Translations under genes and position numbers: made by a program
Shown here: positions 1-5,442 of the stretch, piece after piece
Layout of the letters: every line of letters starts with the position of its first letter
Numbering within the stretch: the stretch's first letter is position 1
Source of the DNA: an uncultured Chromatiaceae bacterium
Lineage (GTDB): Bacteria > Pseudomonadota > Gammaproteobacteria > Enterobacterales > Alteromonadaceae
NCBI GenBank assembly: GCA_946482615.1
Contig: CAMLSF010000216.1
Span: forward strand, 1 to 5,557
Direction: 5' to 3'
DNA length: 5,557 bases
Notes under the pieces: generated by a model
What the model was told of the DNA's origin: nothing
The model's database searches: none
What the model saw: only the letters and a program-made list of their open reading frames with translations

Positions 1-72
1 TGGATGCTACTGGGTTCGCACCAGTCCGCCTTGGTCTTTTGTAAAGAGTGCGATGGTTTTTTATCGAAGTGA
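1..72 (-). pseudogene. Degenerate tRNA-Val-like 3' segment, copy 1 (cut by window edge)
   Basis: Read on the minus strand, this segment ends in an acceptor-like 3' strand AGCATCC plus discriminator A, identical to the tRNA-Val genes nearby; its CCA would lie just off the window. The T-arm is damaged: the loop reads TGCGAAC instead of TTCGAAC, which breaks the conserved TTCGA. Upstream in the transcript is an anticodon-like CTTTACAAAAG core and an ATCGC stretch, but no 5' acceptor strand (GGATGCT) and no normal D arm, so it cannot fold as a cloverleaf. It is a 75-bp near-duplicate of the next copy. It could be a tRNA pseudogene or a functional spacer RNA; the sequence does not decide. Confidence 0.7.
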
Positions 73-79
73 TGGTGGA

Positions 80-151
80 TGGTGGATGCTACTGGGTTCG
101 AACCAGTCCGCCTTGGTCTTTTGTAAAGAGTGCGATGGTTTTTTATCGAAG
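80..151 (-). pseudogene. Degenerate tRNA-Val-like 3' segment, copy 2
   Basis: This lies directly downstream, in transcription order, of the tRNA-Val gene at 155-230. It retains an intact T-arm (ACTGG, loop TTCGAAC, CCAGT), the acceptor 3' strand AGCATCC, the discriminator A and CCA. The region that should form the anticodon arm reads CTCTTTACAAAAG, and the 5' half of a tRNA is replaced by an unrelated AT-rich stretch (ACTTCGATAAAAAACC). There is no 5' acceptor strand, so it is a 3'-half tRNA mimic. It probably lies in the same precursor transcript as the real tRNAs, where its CCA end may be recognised by 3'-processing enzymes (inference). Confidence 0.72.
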
Positions 152-154
152 TGA

Positions 155-230
155 TGGTGGATGCTACTGGGTTCGAACCAGTGACCCCCGCCTTGTAAGG
201 GCGATGCTCTCCCAGCTGAGCTAAGCATCC
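155..230 (-). tRNA. tRNA-Val (anticodon UAC), gene A
   Basis: A complete 76-nt tRNA on the minus strand with encoded CCA at 155-157. The acceptor stem pairs GGATGCT (224-230) with AGCATCC (159-165), with discriminator A. The D arm has GCTC/GAGC, the anticodon loop is CTTACAA (anticodon TAC, valine), and the T-arm is ACTGG with loop TTCGAAC and CCAGT. The sequence is identical to gene C (516-591). It is the fourth and most promoter-distal intact tRNA visible in the operon, and is followed by two degenerate tRNA-like copies. Confidence 0.98.
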
Positions 231-253
231 TGGGAATTTAGTACTGAAAACTA

Positions 254-320
254 TGGTGGACGCTACTGGGTTTAATCCAGTCACAGCCTGTTCTTTATAA
301 AGTGCGGCGATGCGCTCTTT
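254..320 (-). pseudogene. Degenerate tRNA-Val-like 3' segment, copy 3
   Basis: This lies just downstream, in transcription order, of tRNA gene B. It carries CCA (254-256), discriminator A, and acceptor 3' strand AGCGTCC, the same C-G acceptor variant as tRNA B rather than the AGCATCC of the other genes. A T-arm stem ACTGG/CCAGT survives, but the loop is ATTAAAC and has lost TTCGA. The anticodon-like core is CTTTATAAAG. A GCGCATCGCC stretch matches the D-arm/anticodon junction of the real tRNA, but the 5' acceptor strand and 5' D arm are absent. The shared acceptor variant suggests that tRNA and tail evolved or duplicated as one unit. Confidence 0.75.
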
Positions 321-327
321 AAGAAGA

Positions 328-403
328 TGGTGGACGCTACTGGGTTCGAACCAGTGACCCCCGCCTTGTAAGGGCGATGCTCTCCCAGCTGAGCTAAGCG
401 TCC
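328..403 (-). tRNA. tRNA-Val (anticodon UAC), gene B, acceptor-stem variant
   Basis: A complete 76-nt minus-strand tRNA with encoded CCA at 328-330. It is identical to genes A and C except for a compensated change in the acceptor stem: GGACGCT (397-403) pairs with AGCGTCC (332-338), so the 4-69 pair is C-G instead of T-A. The anticodon loop is CTTACAA (TAC, valine). Because both sides of the pair changed together, the gene is clearly under selection and functional. It is preceded by CCCA at the mature 5' end, as are genes A and C. Confidence 0.98.
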
Positions 404-441
404 TGGGACTATTCATTGTTACACCTGGGCATCTAAGAAGA

Positions 442-507
442 TGGTGGATGCTACTGGGAACAAACCAGCCGCAGCCTCTTCTTTGTAAAGGGTGGCGATG
501 CACTCTT
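442..507 (-). pseudogene. Degenerate tRNA-Val-like 3' segment, copy 4
   Basis: This lies just downstream, in transcription order, of tRNA gene C. It shows CCA (442-444), discriminator A, acceptor 3' strand AGCATCC and a T-arm-like stem GCTGG/CCAGT whose loop TTTGTTC has lost TTCGA. Further upstream in the transcript are CCCTTTACAAAG, which resembles the anticodon loop with TAC preserved, and GTGCATCGCC, matching the D-arm/anticodon junction. No 5' acceptor strand is present. It aligns well with copy 3 (254-320), so these two form one subfamily and copies 1-2 another. Confidence 0.75.
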
Positions 508-515
508 TAAATAGA

Positions 516-591
516 TGGTGGATGCTACTGGGTTCGAACCAGTGACCCCCGCCTTGTAAGGGCGATGCTCTCCCAGCTGAGCTAAGCATCC
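516..591 (-). tRNA. tRNA-Val (anticodon UAC), gene C
   Basis: A complete 76-nt minus-strand tRNA with encoded CCA at 516-518. The acceptor stem is GGATGCT (585-591) with AGCATCC (520-526), the anticodon loop CTTACAA gives anticodon TAC (valine), and the T-loop is TTCGAAC. It is identical to gene A. It is second in the operon, separated from gene D by a 57-nt spacer that contains no tRNA-like remnant. Confidence 0.98.
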
Positions 592-648
592 TGGGCATAA
601 CAACATGACTACAACGATTTAATCATCTCTTGGAGAATTTCAAAAAGA

Positions 649-724
649 TGGTGGATGCTACTGGGATCGAACCAGTGACCCCCGCCTTGTAAGGGCGATG
701 CTCTCCCGGCTGAGCTAAGCATCC
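649..724 (-). tRNA. tRNA-Val (anticodon UAC), gene D, promoter-proximal
   Basis: A complete 76-nt minus-strand tRNA with encoded CCA at 649-651. The acceptor stem is GGATGCT (718-724) with AGCATCC (653-659), and the anticodon is TAC (valine). It differs from genes A and C at two loop positions: D-loop T17 is C, and T-loop position 59 is T (loop TTCGATC). Neither affects a stem. It is the first gene of the operon, about 10 nt from the predicted transcription start, and lacks the CCCA 5' flank seen before the other three. Confidence 0.98.
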
Positions 725-742
725 ATCGTGTGGTCGGCCGTC

Positions 743-770
743 ATTATAGGGGGCTCGGTTTTTGTGTCAA
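743..770 (-). promoter_or_regulatory. Strong sigma70 promoter of the tRNA-Val operon
   Basis: On the minus strand, a perfect -35 TTGACA (765-770) and a perfect -10 TATAAT (743-748) are separated by 16 bp. Upstream of the -35, 771-786 is AT-rich (AAAGCTAAAAATATTA) and resembles an UP element. Downstream of the -10 the discriminator GACGGCC is GC-rich. In stable-RNA promoters of gammaproteobacteria such GC-rich discriminators go with ppGpp/DksA control, so stringent and growth-rate regulation is inferred. The start is predicted near 734-736, about 10 nt before tRNA gene D. Confidence 0.9.
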
Positions 771-842
771 TAATATTTTTAGCTTTGTGAACCGTATGCT
801 TTAAAAGTAAGCAGTTAAATCTTTTGTCACATCACAGCTTCG

Positions 843-858
843 GCCGTGCAATCACGGC
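843..858. other. Perfect small inverted repeat in the gltX upstream region
   Basis: GCCGTG (843-848), spacer CAAT, CACGGC (853-858): a perfect 6-bp inverted repeat with a 4-base centre. It overlaps the -35 region of the proposed gltX promoter. It could be an operator half-site pair, a weak hairpin, or chance; nothing else in the sequence distinguishes these. Confidence 0.4.
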
Positions 859-874
859 TTTGCATTGGTACAAT
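846..874 (+). promoter_or_regulatory. Candidate gltX promoter
   Basis: A good -10 TACAAT (869-874, five of six matches) lies 17 bp after a weak -35 GTGCAA (846-851, three of six). The predicted start is around 881, leaving a leader of roughly 28 nt before the gltX ATG. No better plus-strand pair was noticed in the 725-908 gap, which is shared with the divergent tRNA-Val promoter. Confidence 0.4.
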
Positions 875-908
875 AGCGCCCAATTTTTTGGCCTTCAGTG
901 GATTTTTT

Positions 909-2318
909 ATGTCTATAGTTACTCGTTTCGCGCCAAGCCCTACAGGTTATCTGCACGTTGGTGGCGCCCGTACCGCTTTGTACAGCTGGCTGCATGCACG
1001 TAAAACCGGCGGTACTTTTATCCTGCGTATTGAAGACACAGATTTAGAACGTTCATCTCAGGAATCTGTGGATGCCATTTTAGAAGGTATGGAATGGTTA
1101 GGTCTGGATTACGACGACGGTCCTTATTATCAAACCAAACGCTTTGATTTATATAAAGAAGTGGTCGCTCAGCTGCTGGCTGAAGGCAAAGCCTACAAGT
1201 GCTTCTGTACTGTGGAAGAAGTGGATGCGATGCGCGAAGCGCAAATGGCAGCAGGTGAAAAACCAAAATACAACGGCATGTGGCGTGATCGTACCGACCA
1301 TCCGGTAGGTAAGCCTTATGTGATCCGCTTCAAAAACCCGCTGGACGGCGTGGTGGTGATTGACGATTTAATCAAAGGCCGTATTGAAATTGCCAACGCT
1401 GAGCTGGACGATTTAATTATTGCCCGTAGTGACGGCACGCCAACTTATAACCTGACAGTGGTGGTCGATGACTGGAAAATGGGTATTACCCACGTTATTC
1501 GTGGTGACGACCATGTCAACAACACACCACGTCAGATGAATATTCTGGCGGCTTTAGGCGCAGAAATTCCTAAGTATGCTCATGTGCCTATGATTTTAGG
1601 TGACGATGGTAAACGTCTGTCCAAACGTCATGGCGCTGTTGGCGTCATGCAGTACCGTGACAACGGTTTCCTGCCAGAAGCTCTGATCAACTATTTAGTG
1701 CGTTTAGGCTGGTCTCATGGCGATCAGGAAATTTTCAGCAAAGAAGAACTGGTGCAGTTGTTTGATTTAGCCGACTGTAACCGTGCTCCTTCGGCCTTTA
1801 ACACTGACAAGCTGATTTGGTTAAACCAGCACTATATGAAAACGCTGGCACCAGACTATGTGGCAAGCCATTTAGCCTGGCATATCGCCGATCAGAAACT
1901 GGATATCAGCACAGGCCCGGCCCTGACTGAACTGGTGAAAGTGCAGGCTGAGCGGGTAAAAACTTTAAAAGAGCTGGTGGAAGTCAGCCGTTATTTCTAC
2001 GAAGACTTCAGCGAGTTTGAAGAAAACGCTGCGAAAAAACACTTACGCCCTGTCGCAGCTGAACCTTTGGTTGCAGTTCAGACAAAACTGGCAGAGCTGA
2101 ATGACTGGTCAGTAGCAGCTTTACATCAGGCTATTAACGATGCGGCCGAAAGTTTAGGTTTAGGCATGGGCAAAGTAGGTATGCCTTTACGTGTGGCTGT
2201 CACAGGTGGTGGTAACTCACCAGCTTTGGATGCCACCTTAGCCCTGATTGGCAAAGATCGGGTGTTAAAACGCATCAGCATGGCTCTGGAGTACATCAGC
2301 AACAGAGCTGGTGATTAA
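909..2318 (+). CDS. gltX: Glutamyl-tRNA synthetase
   Basis: A cytoplasmic class I aminoacyl-tRNA synthetase that charges tRNA-Glu with glutamate using ATP. The protein has 469 residues (E. coli GltX has 471). The N-terminal Rossmann domain carries the HIGH-type motif in [13 protein letters not shown] (residues 7-19), and the KMSKS-type loop is KRLSKRHG (235-242). The C-terminal part (about 320-469) is the helical anticodon-binding domain, including the PLRVAVTGG segment. The ATG at 909 is chosen because the family begins directly with the strand leading into FAPSPTG; an in-frame GTG at 846 would add 21 residues lacking family character. The ribosome binding site AGTGGA (897-902) is weak. Zinc-site residues Cys98 and Cys100 are present, but the second pair known in E. 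coli (Cys125, His127) is replaced by Trp125 and Asp127. It is divergent from the tRNA-Val operon and followed by its own terminator. Confidence 0.98.
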   Translation: MSIVTRFAPSPTGYLHVGGARTALYSWLHARKTGGTFILRIEDTDLERSSQESVDAILEGMEWLGLDYDDGPYYQTKRFDLYKEVVAQLLAEGKAYKCFCTVEEVDAMREAQMAAGEKPKYNGMWRDRTDHPVGKPYVIRFKNPLDGVVVIDDLIKGRIEIANAELDDLIIARSDGTPTYNLTVVVDDWKMGITHVIRGDDHVNNTPRQMNILAALGAEIPKYAHVPMILGDDGKRLSKRHGAVGVMQYRDNGFLPEALINYLVRLGWSHGDQEIFSKEELVQLFDLADCNRAPSAFNTDKLIWLNQHYMKTLAPDYVASHLAWHIADQKLDISTGPALTELVKVQAERVKTLKELVEVSRYFYEDFSEFEENAAKKHLRPVAAEPLVAVQTKLAELNDWSVAALHQAINDAAESLGLGMGKVGMPLRVAVTGGGNSPALDATLALIGKDRVLKRISMALEYISNRAGD

Positions 2319-2387
2319 TCTGCCCTTTGCACCTGAAGCTGCTGTCCTGGCGACTGCGGCTTCCAGCCCGCAAGGGATAAATCGTAG

Positions 2388-2415
2388 GGGCGACCTTGAT
2401 GGTCGCCCGTCTTTT
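2388..2415 (+). terminator. Rho-independent terminator after gltX
   Basis: A perfect 8-bp GC-rich stem GGGCGACC (2388-2395) / GGTCGCCC (2401-2408) with loop TTGAT is followed by GTCTTTT. It sits about 70 nt after the gltX stop and before the next plus-strand gene, so gltX is probably monocistronic. The palindrome resembles dispersed GTAGGGGCGACC-type intergenic repeats, so it may be a repeat element serving as a terminator. Confidence 0.8.
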
Positions 2416-2501
2416 ATCAATCAAATGCCAAAACACTAAATTCAGTCAGTGCTCATGTGTGAGTGGCAGAATATGCATTTTTCTAAGAAGGGTTATACAA
2501 C

Positions 2502-3281
2502 ATGCGTTTAGTAGTCGCATTGTCAGCGGTGCTGTTGTGTTCAGCAGTCTCTGTTCAGGCACAGGAGTTTCAGAAAAAACACGGTGAAGAAGAAACCACT
2601 ATTCCGCCCTGGGCTGGTGATGTTGAGGTGGGTGTAGTGCTCAGTCGCGGTAACACCGAAGCCACTGCTGTGCGGACCAACGCTGAATTAAAACACGAGC
2701 TGGAAGATTTCCGTAACAAGTACTTTATCCAGACCTTGTTACAACGTAATACCCAAACCAACAGCGCTACGGGTGAAAAAGAAGACAACACCACAGGTCA
2801 GCGGGTTGGGGTTACAGCACAAAGTAACTATAAGTTTTTCCGCTCAGACAGCAGCTTGTTCGGCCGTGCCGCTTATTTAAATGACCGTTTTGGTGCTTTC
2901 CGTGAACAATCTTCTGTGGCTGTGGGTTATGCCAACAGGTTGTATGAAAATGGTCAGAACTACTTAGACTTCGAAACAGGTCCGGGTATGGCGTATGACA
3001 GACCATCCGAAGGCGAAAGTAACTCAGGTATGATTTGGTATGCCGCTGGTAACTTTGAGTATCACTTCTCTGAAACCAGTAAGTTCAAACAAACTCTGGA
3101 ATACGCTATTTCATTAGATGGTCATAACACCAGCTACACCAGCCGTAGTGCTATCACAGCTCAAATCAATAACGAGCTGGCTTTGCGTTTAAGTCTGAAT
3201 ATTAAGTACGACTCAGATGTAGGTGTGGATAAGAAAAGCACAGACTCAGAAACCGCAGCTTCAATCGTCTATTCGTTCTAA
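2502..3281 (+). CDS. DUF481/YdiY-family outer-membrane beta-barrel protein
   Basis: A 259-residue exported protein of the DUF481 family, which includes E. coli YdiY, often annotated as a putative salt-induced outer-membrane protein. Its molecular function is not established. Residues 1-20 form a Sec signal peptide with a hydrophobic core and probable cleavage after VQA (20). After a short charged/Pro linker (25-38), the family-type start GDVEVGVVLSRGNTEA (39-54) is followed by alternating polar/hydrophobic strands rich in Tyr, Phe, Asn and Ser. The protein ends in IVYSF; a terminal Phe with alternating hydrophobics is the usual signal for BAM-assisted barrel insertion. Cys13 is not in a lipobox (preceded by LL), so it is not a lipoprotein. 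The start is supported by AAGAAGG (2485-2491) upstream of ATG. It is separated from gltX by a terminator and converges on serA. Confidence 0.88.
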   Translation: MRLVVALSAVLLCSAVSVQAQEFQKKHGEEETTIPPWAGDVEVGVVLSRGNTEATAVRTNAELKHELEDFRNKYFIQTLLQRNTQTNSATGEKEDNTTGQRVGVTAQSNYKFFRSDSSLFGRAAYLNDRFGAFREQSSVAVGYANRLYENGQNYLDFETGPGMAYDRPSEGESNSGMIWYAAGNFEYHFSETSKFKQTLEYAISLDGHNTSYTSRSAITAQINNELALRLSLNIKYDSDVGVDKKSTDSETAASIVYSF

Positions 3282-3283
3282 CC

Positions 3284-3309
3284 AGTGTCAGAGCCTTGGC
3301 TCTGACACT
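3284..3309. repeat. REP-like palindrome 1 (12-bp perfect stem)
   Basis: AGTGTCAGAGCC (3284-3295) and GGCTCTGACACT (3298-3309) form a perfect 12-bp inverted repeat around TT, starting two bases after the stop of the DUF481 gene. There is no T-run on either side, so it is not a classic intrinsic terminator, although it could mark or protect the mRNA 3' end. It shares the TCAGAGCC...GCTCTGA core with the palindrome at 3380-3403. Confidence 0.85.
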
Positions 3310-3379
3310 CATATCGCTGGATAAAACACAACGCAGATTAAGAACACTAGTTGAAGATTTGGAGTGGTAAGTCCATCCA

Positions 3380-3403
3380 GGGTCAGAGCCTAAGCTCTGA
3401 CCC
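3380..3403. repeat. REP-like palindrome 2 (10-bp perfect stem)
   Basis: GGGTCAGAGC (3380-3389) and GCTCTGACCC (3394-3403) form a perfect 10-bp inverted repeat with loop CTAA, eight bases beyond the serA stop. It has the same TCAGAGC/GCTCTGA core as the palindrome at 3284-3309, with different outer bases (GGG/CCC instead of AGTG/CACT). There is no downstream T-tract on the minus strand, so a terminator role for serA is possible but not typical. Confidence 0.85.
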
Positions 3404-3411
3404 AAATCAGA

Positions 3412-4638
3412 TCAGTGTAAAACGCGGGCGCGTAAAGTCCCTGGAATAGCCTTCAACTCATTCAGGGCCAGTTCGTGGTCCAGTGAATCTATGTCGATCA
3501 CCACATAACCAATTTCAGCATTGGTTTGCAGATACTGACCCGAAATGTTGATGCCGTGTTTGGCAAAAGCTTCGTTGATTTTGGTCAGCATACCAGGCTG
3601 GTTTTTGTGGATATGCAGTAAACGTGAACGGCCTTTGTGTTCTGGCAGCGACACTTCCGGGAAATTCACTGCCGACAGGGTAGAACCGTTGTCGCTGTAT
3701 TTCACCATCTTGCCGGCCACTTCAAAGCCGATATTCTCCTGCGCTTCCTGAGTAGAACCACCAATATGTGGCGTCAGGATCACGTTGTCGAATTCGCGCA
3801 GTGGGGATAAGAACTCTTCATCATTGCTGGTCGGTTCCACCGGGAATACGTCAATGGCGGCACCGGCCAGCTTTTTCGCTTTCATCACAGCAGCTAAAGC
3901 GTCGATATCAACCACAGTGCCGCGGGACGCGTTGATCAGAATGCTGCCTGGTTTCATCAGATCCAGTTCTGCTTCGCCTATCATATTTTTGGTCTGAGCC
4001 GTTTCAGGCACATGCAAAGTCACCACGTCTGAAGTTTTCAGCAAAGTGCCAAAATCAACTTGTGTGGCGTTCCCTAATACCAGCTTGTCTTCGATATCGT
4101 AAAACTGCACCCGCATACCGATGTTTTCCGCCATGATGCTCAGCTGAGTACCAATATGACCGTAGCCTATAATACCTAAGGTTTTACCACGGGCTTCAAA
4201 AGACTGAGTGGCGGTTTTTTGCCAGACCCCACGGTGCGCCGCCGCATTACGCTCGGGAATACCGCGCAGCAGCATAATGATTTGACCTAATACCAGTTCA
4301 GCCACAGAGCGGGTGTTGGAAAAAGGGGCGTTAAAGACCGGAATACCACGCATCAGGGCTGCCTCTAAATCCACCTGATTGGTGCCTATACAGAAGCAGC
4401 CAATAGCGGCCAGTTTAGTGGCTGCGTCCAGCACTTTTTCAGTCAGTTGGGTGCGTGAGCGAATACCAATAAAATGCACGTCACGGATTTTTTCAATCAG
4501 TTCAGCTTCATCCAAAGAGGTCTTCAGATACTCAATGTTGCTGTAACCCTGGTTCTTAAAGCTTTGCACCGCACTTTGGTGCAAACCTTCCAGTAACAGG
4601 ATCTTGATCTTGTCTTTGGGCAGCGAAAATTTTTCCAT
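3412..4638 (-). CDS. serA: D-3-phosphoglycerate dehydrogenase
   Basis: This enzyme oxidises 3-phosphoglycerate to 3-phosphohydroxypyruvate with NAD, the committed step of cytoplasmic serine synthesis. The protein has 408 residues (E. coli SerA has 410) and is collinear with it throughout. The split substrate-binding domain surrounds an NAD-binding Rossmann domain (about 108-298) with GYGHIG at 158-163. The catalytic Arg239 (NASRG), Glu268 (VEP) and His291 (TPHIGG) correspond to E. coli Arg240, Glu269 and His292. The C-terminal ACT domain (about 339-408) retains His344, Asn346 and Asn364, the serine-contacting residues of the E. coli enzyme, so feedback inhibition by serine is expected. The ATG is preceded by AGAGAAG (4643-4649). 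It lies 32 nt after rpiA in the same direction with no terminator between, so co-transcription is likely. Confidence 0.98.
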   Translation of the reverse strand: MEKFSLPKDKIKILLLEGLHQSAVQSFKNQGYSNIEYLKTSLDEAELIEKIRDVHFIGIRSRTQLTEKVLDAATKLAAIGCFCIGTNQVDLEAALMRGIPVFNAPFSNTRSVAELVLGQIIMLLRGIPERNAAAHRGVWQKTATQSFEARGKTLGIIGYGHIGTQLSIMAENIGMRVQFYDIEDKLVLGNATQVDFGTLLKTSDVVTLHVPETAQTKNMIGEAELDLMKPGSILINASRGTVVDIDALAAVMKAKKLAGAAIDVFPVEPTSNDEEFLSPLREFDNVILTPHIGGSTQEAQENIGFEVAGKMVKYSDNGSTLSAVNFPEVSLPEHKGRSRLLHIHKNQPGMLTKINEAFAKHGINISGQYLQTNAEIGYVVIDIDSLDHELALNELKAIPGTLRARVLH

Positions 4639-4670
4639 TTTACTTCTCTTTAACTTGTTGCAATTTAAAT

Positions 4671-5327
4671 TCAGTTTAAGACCTGTGTGCCTTGCGCCGT
4701 TCCCACGAGGACTATATCTGCCGCACGGCGGGCAAAAATACCGTTGGTAACTACGCCGACCAGGTTGTTGATTTGTTGTTCTAATTGTTCTGGTGCTGTG
4801 ATGCTAAGGCCATGCACATCTAAAATAATATTGCCGTTGTCGGTCACTACGTTTTCACGCCAGACAGGGCGACCACCCAACTTTTCCAGCTCGCGCGCCA
4901 CATAAGCACGGGCCATAGGAATGACTTCAACAGGTAAAGGAAATTTGCCGAGCACATCCACTTGTTTGGTTTGATCGACAATACAAACAAACTTTTCCGC
5001 CACTGCTGCGACAATTTTTTCGCGGGTAAGGGCTGCACCACCGCCTTTAATCATATGTTTTTGCGGGTTAATTTCGTCGGCACCGTCTACATAAATGGCA
5101 AAACTTTCGACTTCGTTTAAATCCAGCACCCTAATGCCTAAAGCACGCATTTTTTCCGTGGATTGCACTGAGCTGGAAACAGCACCTCTGATTTGATCTT
5201 TGATCGTCGCCAGCGCATCAATAAAGTGATTGACGGTAGAACCTGTGCCCACACCTACAATAGTGCCAGGTGTTACATAATCTAAGGCTGCCCAGGCAGC
5301 GGCTTTTTTCATCTGATCTTGAGTCAT
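4671..5327 (-). CDS. rpiA: Ribose-5-phosphate isomerase A
   Basis: This enzyme interconverts ribulose 5-phosphate and ribose 5-phosphate in the non-oxidative pentose phosphate pathway, supplying ribose for nucleotides; it is cytoplasmic. From the chosen start the protein has 218 residues (E. coli RpiA has 219). GVGTGST (25-31) is the phosphate-binding loop. YVDGADEIN contains Asp81 and Asp84, and [11 protein letters not shown] contains Lys94 and Glu103, the active-site residues at the same numbers as in E. coli. [10 protein letters not shown] (128-137) is also typical. The start ATG at 5327 (MTQDQMKKA) matches the family N-terminus, but its Shine-Dalgarno is poor; an in-frame ATG at 5363 would add 12 residues. 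It is downstream of fau and directly upstream of serA, an rpiA-serA adjacency also found in E. coli. Confidence 0.97.
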   Translation of the reverse strand: MTQDQMKKAAAWAALDYVTPGTIVGVGTGSTVNHFIDALATIKDQIRGAVSSSVQSTEKMRALGIRVLDLNEVESFAIYVDGADEINPQKHMIKGGGAALTREKIVAAVAEKFVCIVDQTKQVDVLGKFPLPVEVIPMARAYVARELEKLGGRPVWRENVVTDNGNIILDVHGLSITAPEQLEQQINNLVGVVTNGIFARRAADIVLVGTAQGTQVLN

Positions 5328-5371
5328 GAGGGTACCGTTTCTTGTTTTAATGCGTTTAGCCATACAGATGG

Positions 5372-5399
5372 ATAGTAGCCGAAAAGGGGGATCGGGCAA
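5372..5399 (-). promoter_or_regulatory. Candidate promoter of rpiA-serA
   Basis: On the minus strand, -35 TTGCCC (5394-5399, four of six) and -10 TACTAT (5372-5377, four of six) are separated by 16 bp. The start would fall near 5364-5366, giving a leader of about 38 nt to the rpiA ATG at 5327. It lies in the 115-nt gap after fau. The match is moderate, and read-through from fau is also possible because no hairpin terminator is visible in the gap. Confidence 0.4.
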
Positions 5400-5442
5400 A
5401 AGGGGCAAAAGGAAAAAGAGCTGAAAGAATTTTAGTATTTAC

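Larger units (their letters stand above)
1..157. repeat. Tandem 75-bp direct repeat with 7-bp junction duplication
   Basis: Bases 1-75 and 83-157 are identical apart from one position (C at 19, A at 101). They are separated by an extra 7 bases created by a perfect tandem GGTGGAT duplication at 74-80 and 81-87. Each unit covers a degenerate tRNA-Val 3' segment plus its spacer. The second unit ends in the CCA of the tRNA-Val gene at 155-230. The near-identity implies a recent duplication by unequal recombination. The repeat may continue left of the window. Confidence 0.9.

Noticed and set aside
1..591. Regularly spaced repeats that could suggest a CRISPR array
   Set aside because: The repeated units are 76-nt tRNA genes and tRNA-derived segments with cloverleaf logic; the spacers are not of uniform length, and no cas gene is visible.
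155..724. tRNA cluster as an integration site for a genomic island
   Set aside because: tRNA 3' ends are repeated, as at attachment sites, but no integrase, phage or foreign gene is present, and each repeat lies within the tRNA array itself.
846..908. N-terminal extension of gltX from an in-frame GTG at 846
   Set aside because: The extra 21 residues match nothing expected of GltX, overlap the candidate promoter, and the ATG at 909 gives the normal family start and length.
1018..1266. Open frame of 82 codons on the minus strand inside gltX
   Set aside because: Antisense shadow of a highly conserved gene, with no recognisable protein features.
2502..2564. DUF481 protein as a lipoprotein (Cys13 in the signal peptide)
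   Set aside because: The residues before Cys13 are V-L-L, not a lipobox with G/A/S at -1; a signal peptidase I site VQA fits better.
2396..2587. 63-codon plus-strand frame overlapping the start of the DUF481 gene
   Set aside because: It begins within the gltX terminator loop, overlaps the DUF481 start in another frame and has no protein-like character.
3545..4905. Short plus-strand frames antisense to serA and rpiA (3545-3751, 3785-3997, 4687-4905)
   Set aside because: They are shadows of conserved minus-strand genes, with no ribosome sites or recognisable domains.
5328..5408. N-terminal extension of rpiA to a TTG at 5408
   Set aside because: It would read through the candidate promoter and a low-complexity C/T tract; homology starts at MTQDQMKK (5327).
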